NCBI GenBank assembly: GCA_035541895.1
Contig: DATKMK010000122.1
Location: forward strand, 1-64,000
DNA: 64,000 bases
Source: DATKMK01 sp035541895
GTDB taxonomy: Bacteria > Desulfobacterota > Binatia > HRBIN30 > JACQVA1
Reading direction: 5' to 3'
Shown here: positions 1-10,409 of the stretch, piece by piece
Layout: each line of letters opens with the position of its first letter
Position numbering within the stretch: the first letter of the stretch is position 1
Made by a program: the position numbers and the translations under genes
Notes under the pieces: generated by a model
The model's input: only the letters and a program-made list of their open reading frames with translations
Told to the model about the DNA's origin: nothing
Databases searched by the model: none

Positions 1-168
1 ACTCGTTGGAGATACGCCAGCACTTCGCCGCGCCGGCCGGCGGCGAGCGTGCGTGTTGCTTCTGCCGCTTGGCGTGAGGTATCGCCGGGCTGGTGCGGCG
101 CACTCCGCGACCAATTGGTCGCGGCCCCATTGAAGGAAACGAATTTGGCAGCGACGGTAGTCGACAGT
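1..168. other. left-edge stretch, no gene assigned
   Basis: No gene can be assigned with confidence. On the minus strand one frame stays open from about position 326 to the window edge. It reads like protein near the edge, with the last complete residues ending ...GEVLAYLQR, but I find no ATG, GTG or TTG in it. An ATG at 130 opens a different frame that reads poorly. It could be the 5' end of a gene continuing left, a frameshifted remnant, or non-coding DNA. Confidence 0.25.
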
Positions 169-786
169 CTACGACAGGTCGTCGAGTCGGCGCTGTATCC
201 AGCGTCGATACAACTCCAGCGGCTGTGCGCCGGTGACCCAGCCGTCGCGTCCGGCCATGCGCACGCACGGCACGCCGTCGATGCCGAGGTCGATGGCTTC
301 GTTGTGCTCGTCGAGAACGCGTTGCATCAGCTCGGGATCGGCCGAGCGGGCGAACGCTTCCTCGGGCAAGTCGGCTTCCCGCCAGATCGCCCGCAGCGTT
401 TCGGTGTCGGTGATGTCGCGGTTCGCCGCGAAGTAGGCATGCAGCAGACGCTCGTGGACGCGCTCGAAGGCGGCGCGGCTGATGAGCGCGGCGGCCTTGG
501 CGACCAGATGCGGCGGAACGCTGTGCGACGGCGGCCCGGCCTCGGTCGCCCACACGCGAAACGTTCCGCCGTCGGGCTCGCCGGCCGGGCGCTCCCAAGA
601 GCGCGTGTACGCCTTGAACTGCTCCAACGTCCGATTCGCGGCGGGGCGCGGCCGCAGCAGATAGCTGCGCCACTCGATCTCGATCCGTTCGCCGAACTCC
701 TCCCGTAGTCGCCGCAGCCGGACCGTGCCGTTGTAGCACCACGGGCACAGATAGTCGGAGTGCACAATCAATCGAATCGGTTCCAT
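169..786 (-). CDS. DsbA-family thiol oxidoreductase (FrnE-like)
   Basis: This 205-aa protein has a thioredoxin-fold start (IRLIVHSDYLCPWC) with a CPWC active site at Cys14 and Cys17. A long helical insert follows, then a C-terminal GIDGVPCV segment holding the cis-Pro loop. That is the layout of the DsbA-like/FrnE and 2-hydroxychromene-2-carboxylate isomerase family. There is no signal peptide, so it is probably cytoplasmic. The start is the ATG at 786: the same frame is open far upstream, but that part is shadow of the FadH-like gene. It lies 26 nt after that gene's stop, so the two are probably co-transcribed. The family is certain; disulfide chemistry is likely and the substrate unknown. 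Confidence 0.85.
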   Translation of the reverse strand: MEPIRLIVHSDYLCPWCYNGTVRLRRLREEFGERIEIEWRSYLLRPRPAANRTLEQFKAYTRSWERPAGEPDGGTFRVWATEAGPPSHSVPPHLVAKAAALISRAAFERVHERLLHAYFAANRDITDTETLRAIWREADLPEEAFARSADPELMQRVLDEHNEAIDLGIDGVPCVRMAGRDGWVTGAQPLELYRRWIQRRLDDLS

Positions 787-812
787 GCCCGACCTGGACG
801 ACGCGATGGCCG

Positions 813-2801
813 TTACACCCGCCGGCCGGCCATGTGGCCGTCGAAGATGGCGCGGTCGGCGTAGCGCACCGCGACCGCGTCGCCGATCCGGACTACCTCC
901 GGTCCGCGATCCTTGAGTGCGAAGTAGAGCGCGTCGTCCGGTACACCATTGGTGCGAATCACCACCGTGTCGATCGCAGCGATCTGCTCGATCTGTCGCG
1001 ACAGCGTGTCCATCAATGTGACGGCGCGGTCGCCGATCCCAACCAACGCGGTGTTGGGTAGCCAGCGCATGCCGGCTCGCACCGCGCGCGGCAGCGCGTA
1101 GCCCATGGTCTCGCGATCCAAGTTGATCGGCATCGGCAGCGTGGTCACGGTGGTGACGTCGACACCCTTGGTTGCGAGCAGTTCGCCCAAGCCGATGGCT
1201 TCGATGTGGCCGACGGCATCGAAGATGATCACGCGCGCGCCCAGCGCGTCGGGCGCGAGCAACGCCTGCTCGTGATCGACGACGAAATCTTGCTCGGAGC
1301 CCATCACCGGCATCGGGAAGAACTTCGACGTACCGAACTTGGTCGCGCGCCCGCCGGTGGCCACGATGATCGCGTCGGGTGCGAGCGCCAACACCGAGTC
1401 GACGGTTGCCGTCGTGTTCAATCGAACGTCGACCCCGCGACGCTCGCACTCGCCAGCGCGCCAGTCGGCGAAGTCGGTCAGTTCTTCGCGACCGGGCAGC
1501 ATTTGCGCCAGGCGGATTTTTCCGCCCACCCGTGGTGCGCGTTCGAGCAATGTCACGCGATGCCCGCGCGCCGCCGCCACCCACGCCGCCTCCAATCCGC
1601 CCGGGCCGCCGCCGACGACGACGACGTGCTTCGGTGCCTTCGCCGGGGCCAATGTGCCGTGACCCAACTCGGCATCGCGGCCGACGGCGGGATTGGTCAC
1701 GCAGGTGATCGGCAGGTTCTGCGTCAAGTTGCCGTAGCAGCCTTGGTTGTTGCCGGTGCAGCGGCGGATGGTGTGCGCCGCACCATTGCGCGCCTTGTTG
1801 GGCCATTCCGGATCGGCGATCAGCGCACGCACCAACGTCACCGCGTCGGCATCGCCGCGTTCGAGCAACCGCTCGGCTTCGTCGGGTACAACGATCCGGT
1901 GCACGGCAAACACCGGCGTGTGTCTGACCGCCTGTTTGACTGCGCGGGCCGCGTAGGCGCCGAGCAGACGCGGCGCGTACATCGGGCGGACCATCCCGAT
2001 GCCGGACATGCCGACGCTCACGTTGAGGAAGTCCACGAGGCCGAGTGCGTCGAAGCGCGCGGCGATTTCCGCGGCATCATCGGCCGCCAGACCGCGTTCA
2101 TGCTGCAGCTCTTCGTCACCAACCAAACGAAGACCGACCGCGACGTTTGAACCTACGGCCGCGCGCACCGCTTCGAGCACCTCGACGGCGAAGCGCATCC
2201 GGTTGTCCAGACTCCCGCCGTACTCGTCGCTGCGGAGGTTGCTGCGCGGCGAGAGGAATTCGTGAATCAGGTAGCCGTGCGCCGCGTGAATCTCGATGCC
2301 GTCGAATCCGCCCGCGGCGGCATTGTGCGCCGAGCGCGCGAAGTACTCGACCAGCTCAGCGATCTCGTGACGTTCGAGCACCTTCGGCGCCTCGGTCGAA
2401 TTCACGACGCCCGACGGCGTCCACGCCGGCAGCTTCGACCACGCGCCGAAGTTCACGCCGCCGTTGTGCGCGAGTTGAACGAACGCCAACGCGCCGTGGC
2501 CATGGATCGGAGCGGTGACGCGCTCGAAGTGTGGGATCGCGGCGGTCTCCCACGCCGTCGCATTGTTGGTCATTTGGTACGCGGTGGTCGGATGCACTTG
2601 CGTTTGCCCGACGATTACGACCCCGGCGCCGCCGCGGGCTCGATCTTCGACGTAGCGACCGAGCCGCTCGCCGTGAAATCCCGGCTCGCCCCAGATGCGC
2701 GCCGGCTCGGAGAACATCGTGAAGTGCGCGCCGAAGATGATGCGATTGCGCGATTCAACGGGTCCGATACGCAGCGGCGCAAACAAATGCGGAAATGACA
2801 T
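813..2801 (-). CDS. FadH/OYE-like NADH:flavin oxidoreductase (2,4-dienoyl-CoA reductase family)
   Basis: At 662 aa it is close to the length of E. coli FadH (672 aa). The N-terminal FMN TIM barrel (about 1-340) carries HAAHGYL and DEYGGSL. A linker cysteine cluster follows, then a C-terminal FAD/NAD region with a VVVGGGPGGLEAA dinucleotide fold and an ATGG motif. Family members reduce dienoyl-CoA or related enoates, moving electrons NADPH-FAD-[4Fe-4S]-FMN. One feature is odd: the usual four-Cys cluster pattern has Cys348, Cys355 and Cys367, but Asn351 replaces the second Cys, so the Fe-S centre may be absent or unusual. The exact substrate cannot be told. It is probably the first gene of a pair with the DsbA-like gene. 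Confidence 0.88.
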   Translation of the reverse strand: MSFPHLFAPLRIGPVESRNRIIFGAHFTMFSEPARIWGEPGFHGERLGRYVEDRARGGAGVVIVGQTQVHPTTAYQMTNNATAWETAAIPHFERVTAPIHGHGALAFVQLAHNGGVNFGAWSKLPAWTPSGVVNSTEAPKVLERHEIAELVEYFARSAHNAAAGGFDGIEIHAAHGYLIHEFLSPRSNLRSDEYGGSLDNRMRFAVEVLEAVRAAVGSNVAVGLRLVGDEELQHERGLAADDAAEIAARFDALGLVDFLNVSVGMSGIGMVRPMYAPRLLGAYAARAVKQAVRHTPVFAVHRIVVPDEAERLLERGDADAVTLVRALIADPEWPNKARNGAAHTIRRCTGNNQGCYGNLTQNLPITCVTNPAVGRDAELGHGTLAPAKAPKHVVVVGGGPGGLEAAWVAAARGHRVTLLERAPRVGGKIRLAQMLPGREELTDFADWRAGECERRGVDVRLNTTATVDSVLALAPDAIIVATGGRATKFGTSKFFPMPVMGSEQDFVVDHEQALLAPDALGARVIIFDAVGHIEAIGLGELLATKGVDVTTVTTLPMPINLDRETMGYALPRAVRAGMRWLPNTALVGIGDRAVTLMDTLSRQIEQIAAIDTVVIRTNGVPDDALYFALKDRGPEVVRIGDAVAVRYADRAIFDGHMAGRRV

Positions 2802-3288
2802 GCGCGCCCACGTAGCGCCTCGAATCGGGAAAGTACAGTGTCAGGAGCGCGCCGGTTCCCAGTGTGCAACCGCCGGTGGCGAGCCTGGATCGCTCAGCGG
2901 AATTCCTGACCAACGTCATCAGCGAAATCTTGGCGCAGGCGATCCAACGATCGGCAACGACTCAAGTGTCGGACCTGCGAGAGGAGGGGCGGGCGAGTGA
3001 GGCGAGGGAACCTCACCGGCCCGCGAGCGCAGAGGACAACGAGAGGCGGTCAAGACGACATGCCCAAGGGCCTTGAACAAGCGTCTTGTCGGGGGGAAGC
3101 TCCATCGAGCGCGTGAGTTGTTGACTCGACATCGGTGCTTTTGACGCCTCTGTGATTCCCAACGAGCAACGGCTATGCCGCAAGCGACGGCGACCGATTG
3201 AGAACCGAACGACCAGCCGGCCGCACACGCGTGCGTCGACGGATGAGAAAGCTTTCCCGCCAGTGCGAAAGGGAGAATCGAGCTGTGA
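2802..3288. other. 487-bp intergenic region
   Basis: This region separates the divergent 5' end of the FadH-like gene from the 3' end of typA. Short frames exist on both strands, for example 2864-3076 plus and 3013-3228 minus, but none has recognisable protein character or a good ribosome-binding site. I see no tRNA, tmRNA, SRP RNA or RNase P RNA signature. It presumably holds the promoter for the FadH-like gene near 2802-2900. Confidence 0.4.
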
Positions 3289-5133
3289 CTACGCGTCAGC
3301 CAATTCCTGACGCCGCTTGGGTCGCTCGACTTGCTTCAGAACTTTCTTGCGCAGGCGAATCGATTGCGGAGTGACTTCGACCAACTCATCGTCGGCGATC
3401 CACTCGATGCCGGCTTCGAGACCCATCTCGCGATGCGGTGTGATGATGATGTTCTCGTCGCGTCCGGCGGCCCTGATGTTGGTCAGCTTTTTTTCCCGGC
3501 AAATGTTGACGTTCAGGTCGCTCTCACGGGAATACTCGCCGACGACCATGCCTTCGTAGACGCGGGTGCCGGGCGCGATGAAAATCACGCCGCGCTCCTG
3601 CAGATGAAAAATGGCATACGGCGGCGCCACGCCTTCGCGATCCGACACCATGGCGCCGTTGGTGCGGGCTTGAATGGCGCCGTGCCACGGCGCCCATCCG
3701 TCGAACAACGCATTCTGAATGCCGGTGCCGCGGGTCTCGGTGAGAAACCGCGAGCGAAACCCGATCAGGCCGCGGGAGGGAACCGAGAACTCCAATCGCA
3801 CGCGCCCCGAGCCGGCCTGCATCATCTTCGTCATTTTGCCTTTGCGCACCGCGAGCAGTTGCGAGACCACGCCGATGTAGTCTTCCGGGATGTCGATGAT
3901 CAGCAATTCGACCGGCTCATGCAGGGCGCCGTTGACGTCGCGCGTAACTACCGTCGGTTTCGAGACCATGACTTCGTAGCCTTCGCGGCGCATGGTCTCG
4001 ATCAAGATCGCGAGTTGCAACTCACCGCGACCGGTGACGCGCAGGGCGTCGGGCGAATCGGTGTCTTCGATCCGGATGCTCACGTTCTTGCGCAGCTCCG
4101 ACTGCAGGCGCTCGCGCAGTTTACGCGAGGTGACGTACTCGCCTTCACGGCCGGCCCACGGTGAGGTGTTGACGCTGAAGATCATCGCGATCGTCGGCTC
4201 ATCGACGCGGATGCCGGGCAGCGGCTTGGGGTTCTCGCGATCGGCGATGGTGTCGCCGATGTGAATGTCCTCGATGCCCGCGACGGCGACGATATCGCCG
4301 GCGCTGGCCGAATTGACCTCGATCCGCTTGAGCCCGTGCCAGCCGTAGATTTGCGTGACCTTGACCGGTTGTTGGCTGCCGTCGGCGCGACACAGGGTGT
4401 AGAAGCCGGCGCTCTTGAGCGTGCCGTTTTTGATCCGGCCGATCGCCAAGCGGCCGACGTAGTCGTTGTAGTCGAGGTTGTTGGCTTGAAACTGGATCGT
4501 GCCGTCGGGATCGCCGGCCGGTCCGGGCAGCGCCGCGAGCATCAGGTCGAACAGCGGCCGGAGGTCGCTCGACGGCTGCGCGAGATCGCGCGTCGCGGTG
4601 CCGGCGCGTGCGTTGGTGTAGACGACCGGAAATTCGATCTGCGCTTCGGTGGCGTCGAGATCGATGAAGAGCGCGTAGATTTCGTCCAGCACCTCGGCGA
4701 TGCGCGCATCGGGACGATCGATCTTGTTGACGCACACGATCGGCGGCAAGCCGGCTTCGAGCGCCTTCTTCAACACGAAGCGGGTTTGCGGCAGCGGTCC
4801 TTCCGAGGCGTCGACCAACAGCATCACGCCGTCGACCATGGCCAGCGTGCGCTCGACTTCGCCGCCGAAGTCGGCGTGCCCGGGTGTATCGACGATGTTG
4901 ATCTTGACGCCGCCGTACTCGATCGCCGTGTTCTTCGCCAGGATCGTGATGCCGCGCTCACGCTCCAGGTCGTTGGAGTCCATCACCCGCTCCATGACCT
5001 GCTCGTTGGCGCGGAAGATTCCGCTCTGATGCAGCATGGCGTCGACCAACGTGGTCTTCCCATGATCGACGTGGGCAATGATCGCGACGTTGCGGATATC
5101 CGTGCGGCGGACAAGATTCGATGTAGTCATCAT
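3289..5133 (-). CDS. typA: ribosome-associated translational GTPase TypA/BipA
   Basis: This 614-aa protein is full length for the family. The N-terminal GTPase domain has G1 AHVDHGKTT, the G3 motif DTPGHADF and G4 NKID. EF-G-like domains follow, then the TypA-specific C-terminal domain. TypA binds the 70S ribosome under stress and in assembly, and hydrolyses GTP there. The ATG at 5133 is followed directly by a second ATG at 5130, which may be the true start. The 110-nt leader contains a perfect GC hairpin close to the start codon. The gene follows the P450-sulfotransferase group on the same strand but is more likely a separate housekeeping unit. Confidence 0.95.
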   Translation of the reverse strand: MMTTSNLVRRTDIRNVAIIAHVDHGKTTLVDAMLHQSGIFRANEQVMERVMDSNDLERERGITILAKNTAIEYGGVKINIVDTPGHADFGGEVERTLAMVDGVMLLVDASEGPLPQTRFVLKKALEAGLPPIVCVNKIDRPDARIAEVLDEIYALFIDLDATEAQIEFPVVYTNARAGTATRDLAQPSSDLRPLFDLMLAALPGPAGDPDGTIQFQANNLDYNDYVGRLAIGRIKNGTLKSAGFYTLCRADGSQQPVKVTQIYGWHGLKRIEVNSASAGDIVAVAGIEDIHIGDTIADRENPKPLPGIRVDEPTIAMIFSVNTSPWAGREGEYVTSRKLRERLQSELRKNVSIRIEDTDSPDALRVTGRGELQLAILIETMRREGYEVMVSKPTVVTRDVNGALHEPVELLIIDIPEDYIGVVSQLLAVRKGKMTKMMQAGSGRVRLEFSVPSRGLIGFRSRFLTETRGTGIQNALFDGWAPWHGAIQARTNGAMVSDREGVAPPYAIFHLQERGVIFIAPGTRVYEGMVVGEYSRESDLNVNICREKKLTNIRAAGRDENIIITPHREMGLEAGIEWIADDELVEVTPQSIRLRKKVLKQVERPKRRQELADA

Positions 5134-5147
5134 CCGTGAAACACAAC

Positions 5148-5165
5148 GGGGGCCGGAGGGCCCCC
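5148..5165 (-). promoter_or_regulatory. GC hairpin in the typA leader
   Basis: A perfect 7-bp all-G/C stem (5148-5154 pairs with 5159-5165) has a 4-nt loop and sits 15 nt upstream of the typA start on the minus strand. No T-run follows, so a classical terminator is unlikely. It could block ribosome access, or end read-through from the SnoaL/P450 group. Confidence 0.35.
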
Positions 5166-5245
5166 GCCAGTTGGCTCCTTCAAATTGATGGCGCGTACCT
5201 TAGCAGCCCCCGGCCTCTGACTCCAGGGTGCGACGCGATCATTCC

Positions 5246-5623
5246 TCAGCCGCGTGCGAATGGATCGTCGATGACGAAGCGCCAGGTGCCGTCGGTTTGG
5301 CGGCGCACGATTTCCATGGCCTTGCCGGCCATGTCCAATGTGGTTCCGTCGGGCGTCGCGGCGGTCGCGCTCCAGTCGTTGTAGAGCACGGCGAGATCGT
5401 TGCCGGCTTTGACGACCTGTACGACGTTCATTGTGATCGCCGGCTTCATTGCGAGGAATTCGCCGAGGGCGGCGCGAATGGCGTTCGTACCGTTCGCCGT
5501 GCTCCGGTCTTGATTCACCAAGACGCCATCCGTTTCATACAGTGCGACCAGCCGGTCGAGCTGGCCGCTGTTGAGAAATTCGCCGAACAGCCGGTCGCAA
5601 TCCTCGGGTGTCTTCGGGGGCAT
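5246..5623 (-). CDS. SnoaL-like / DUF4440-type small protein
   Basis: This 125-aa protein has the nuclear-transport-factor-2 fold pattern of SnoaL/ketosteroid-isomerase-like proteins. It shows an N-terminal helix pair with LVALYETDGVLVN, a central FLAMKPAITM strand region and a C-terminal WRFVIDDPFA strand. No catalytic residues can be assigned with confidence. The ATG at 5623 is preferred because an AAAGGAG ribosome-binding site lies about 8 nt upstream. ATGs at 5632 and 5644 are in frame but badly spaced. It lies 21 nt after the sulfotransferase stop on the same strand, so it is probably the third gene of a P450-sulfotransferase operon. Its function is unknown. Confidence 0.75.
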   Translation of the reverse strand: MPPKTPEDCDRLFGEFLNSGQLDRLVALYETDGVLVNQDRSTANGTNAIRAALGEFLAMKPAITMNVVQVVKAGNDLAVLYNDWSATAATPDGTTLDMAGKAMEIVRRQTDGTWRFVIDDPFARG

Positions 5624-5644
5624 CGTTGTCATCTCCTTTCCCAC

Positions 5645-6574
5645 TCAAGATTGGGCCAGAGCCAAGATAAACTTGCGCATCGTTGGGTCAGTCGCGTGCG
5701 GACGTTCCGTGAGATGATTGCCGTTCTCGTTCAGCGACCACGATAAGCCGAGGTCGTCACGTAGCCGGGCGATCTCGTCGCGCAAGAGGGTTTCCAAGAG
5801 CCGCCGGTACTCCGCCGGAATCGGCCGCTCGTGGGTGGGGTTCACAGGCTCGCGGACCTCGCGCGGGACGTAGCGGCGTTGGCTGCGGACGCCGAGGAAA
5901 CGCATGACATCGAGGAGCAGCGCTTCCGGCTGCGCGTCGACATCATCGAACAACCCGATCAGCAGATGCCCGGGTCGAAGACACGAAGACCAGTTGTCGA
6001 TTTGCTCGACGTAGCCGGCGCAGCGCCGTTGATAGGGATCGGCGAAGAAGCGCTCGAACTCTTGCGGCGATACGTCGGCAAATTGGCGACCCTTGTTGCG
6101 CACGAGATCCTTCTTCGCGTGCGACCATGCGCGACTGATCGGTTCGCGGATCATGAGAATGACTTTGAGATCGGGCTTGAGCGCGACGATCTCTTCGATG
6201 ACGTCGCGATCGAGCACCGCATAGCTCGCGGTCGCTTCGCCACGAACCTTCGGACGGTAGATCGCGCCGAACTGGCGCAGACTCATTGCCTGATGAAGCG
6301 CCGCCCGCCACAGCGGTTCATGGAAGAATTGCAGGTACCAACTCAACTCGTTGGAGCGATAGCGCGAGCTGGTTGGATCTTTGAGGCGGCTGAAGAAGAA
6401 CAGCTCCTTCGGCTCGGCCATCATGACGTCGGGATGGTAGCGGAGGTGCGCGTGCAGCCAGGTGGTACCGGTGCGCTGCGGCCCCACGATGAGAAAGTCG
6501 GGGAAGTAACGCAGGTCTTCGTTTCCCGTGACCTTGACGTAGCGCAGCGCCGGTTTCGTTGCGTCGCGGATCAC
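5645..6574 (-). CDS. PAPS-dependent sulfotransferase
   Basis: At 309 aa it has a clear 5'-phosphosulfate loop near residue 30 (FLIVGPQRTGTTWLHAHL), and the VILMIREPISRAWSH stretch matches the 3'-phosphate-binding region of sulfotransferases. These enzymes move a sulfuryl group from PAPS to a hydroxyl or amine. No signal peptide is seen, so it is probably cytoplasmic. The gene begins only 16 nt after the P450 stop, so the two are almost certainly co-transcribed and the P450 may create the hydroxyl it sulfates. The known precedent for that arrangement is mycobacterial CYP128-Stf3, which makes a sulfated menaquinone. The substrate here is inference. Confidence 0.88.
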   Translation of the reverse strand: MIRDATKPALRYVKVTGNEDLRYFPDFLIVGPQRTGTTWLHAHLRYHPDVMMAEPKELFFFSRLKDPTSSRYRSNELSWYLQFFHEPLWRAALHQAMSLRQFGAIYRPKVRGEATASYAVLDRDVIEEIVALKPDLKVILMIREPISRAWSHAKKDLVRNKGRQFADVSPQEFERFFADPYQRRCAGYVEQIDNWSSCLRPGHLLIGLFDDVDAQPEALLLDVMRFLGVRSQRRYVPREVREPVNPTHERPIPAEYRRLLETLLRDEIARLRDDLGLSWSLNENGNHLTERPHATDPTMRKFILALAQS

Positions 6575-6590
6575 GCGTCGGAACTCGCCC

Positions 6591-7841
6591 TCACGCCGGG
6601 GTGAACCGGCACGGCATACGTTTGATGCCGTGAATGAACGCGGAGAGCAGCATGTCGGGCGGCCCGCTCACCTCGATATCGGGCAAGCGGCGGAACAGTT
6701 CGTCGAACATCACCGCGATCTCGCGCCGCGCCAAGTTGGCGCCCAGGCAGAAGTGCGGCCCGCCGCCGCCGAAGCCGACGTGTTCGTTCGGCTGGCGCGA
6801 AACATCGAAGCGGTACGGATCGGGGAACGCCGACTCGTCGCGGTTGGCCGAATTGTAAAACATCACGACCTTTTCGCCCGCCTTGATTGCTTGGCCTCCC
6901 AACTCGGTGTCGGCTGTGGCGGTGCGACGGAAATGAATCACCGGTGTGGCCCAGCGTACGATCTCCTCGACCGCCGTGGGCGTCACGCGCGCAAAGTCGC
7001 TCTGCCATTTGCGCCGCTCGTCGGGAAAGTCGGTGAGCGCCTTCATCCCGTGACTGATCGCGTTGCGGGTGGTTTCGTTGCCGGCCACCACCAGCAGAAT
7101 GAAGAACGAGCCGAACTCCTGTTCGCTGAGCCGCTGCCCTTCGACCTCGGCGTTCATCATCGCCGACGTGATGTCGTCGGTCGGCTTGGCGATGCGTTCG
7201 CGGCCGAGTGCCTGGGCATACTGCGCCATCTCCATCCCTGCGGCCATCAGCGCCTCGATCGTCGTACCGTATTCGGGATCGCCGATGCCGAGAATGGTGT
7301 TGGTCAGCTCGAAGATGCGTTTATAGTCGGCCGCCGGGATGCCCATCATGTCGCAGATGATTTCGAGCGGCAGCGCGGCGGCGACCTCGCTGACGAAGTC
7401 GCACTCGCCCTTGGCAGCGACGGCGTCAACGATGCGGCGAGCCTTGGCGCGCACGGTTTGCTCGACCTGCGCGACCATCCGTGGCGTAAAGCCGCGGTTC
7501 ACGATCAGCCGCAGCTTGGTGTGGCGCGGGGCGTCCATGTTGATCATCGAGCCGAAGAATTCGGCGAGCTCGATCGGCAGATCGCCGATGTTGGAGCCTT
7601 TGCCCGAAATGAAGAGCTGCGGGTTGCGACTCACTGTCCACACGTCTTGATAGCGGGTGACGGCCCAGAACCCCGCTCCCTTCGGCATGCCGGGGAACTC
7701 CATTTCCTCGTGGAACGAAACCGGGCGCTGGGCACGCAGCAGGTCGAACGCCGCGTCGCGCTCGGTGTCGGAGCGAGTCCAGAAGGTCGGATCGGACAAC
7801 TTGACGTCGTCGACCCTGCGTGTCGCCGCCGGTGTGTGCAT
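6591..7841 (-). CDS. cytochrome P450 (CYP125/142/124-like)
   Basis: This soluble bacterial-type P450 has 416 aa. The I-helix AGNETTRN oxygen-activation motif is present, as are the K-helix EIVRW (ExxR) and the haem loop GFGGGGPHFCLG with the axial thiolate at Cys365. The K-helix and following segment (RWATPVIHFRRTA) resemble the CYP125/CYP142/CYP124 group, which hydroxylates steroid side chains or methyl-branched lipids at the terminal carbon. It starts at the ATG at 7841 and diverges from the aldehyde oxidoreductase gene. It leads the P450, sulfotransferase, SnoaL group. No ferredoxin partner is nearby. The family is sure; the substrate is inference. Confidence 0.92.
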   Translation of the reverse strand: MHTPAATRRVDDVKLSDPTFWTRSDTERDAAFDLLRAQRPVSFHEEMEFPGMPKGAGFWAVTRYQDVWTVSRNPQLFISGKGSNIGDLPIELAEFFGSMINMDAPRHTKLRLIVNRGFTPRMVAQVEQTVRAKARRIVDAVAAKGECDFVSEVAAALPLEIICDMMGIPAADYKRIFELTNTILGIGDPEYGTTIEALMAAGMEMAQYAQALGRERIAKPTDDITSAMMNAEVEGQRLSEQEFGSFFILLVVAGNETTRNAISHGMKALTDFPDERRKWQSDFARVTPTAVEEIVRWATPVIHFRRTATADTELGGQAIKAGEKVVMFYNSANRDESAFPDPYRFDVSRQPNEHVGFGGGGPHFCLGANLARREIAVMFDELFRRLPDIEVSGPPDMLLSAFIHGIKRMPCRFTPA

Positions 7842-7895
7842 CGGCCATTCTTATAACCGACGGGTGTCCATAGTCTACAGCGGCGACGCTTGCGA

Positions 7896-7912
7896 AGAGC
7901 CGCGCCGGCTCT
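7896..7912. promoter_or_regulatory. palindrome between divergent P450 and AOR genes
   Basis: AGAGCCG-CGC-CGGCTCT is a perfect 7-3-7 inverted repeat within the 130-bp divergent intergenic region. Its position, 55 nt from the P450 start and 60 nt from the AOR start, would suit a shared operator, though a simple RNA hairpin is equally possible. No regulator gene is adjacent. Confidence 0.3.
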
Positions 7913-7971
7913 ATTTACGTAGCCTCATCGTTGGCGGTATAAGCACCGCACATCGTTGGTGGAGGTTTCAC

Positions 7972-10331
<2,360 letters not shown>

Positions 10332-10409
10332 TTTTTTTCGCTTGTAATTCGTTCATCGTTCGTGTCACAAGGCCGCTGATCGTACTCTTCGCTGGCTTGG
10401 GGGGCACCG

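Noticed and set aside
169..1806. A 545-aa minus-strand frame fused upstream of the DsbA-like gene
   Set aside because: Residues before MEPIRL are Arg-rich shadow of the FadH-like gene; the real gene begins at 786.
2802..3288. A small gene or structural RNA in the large gap
   Set aside because: No conserved RNA motif or credible ribosome-binding site was seen; frames there have no recognisable character.
7657..7971. An N-terminal extension of the aldehyde oxidoreductase
   Set aside because: It runs over the divergent P450 gene and lacks family sequence; a good ribosome-binding site precedes the ATG at 7972.
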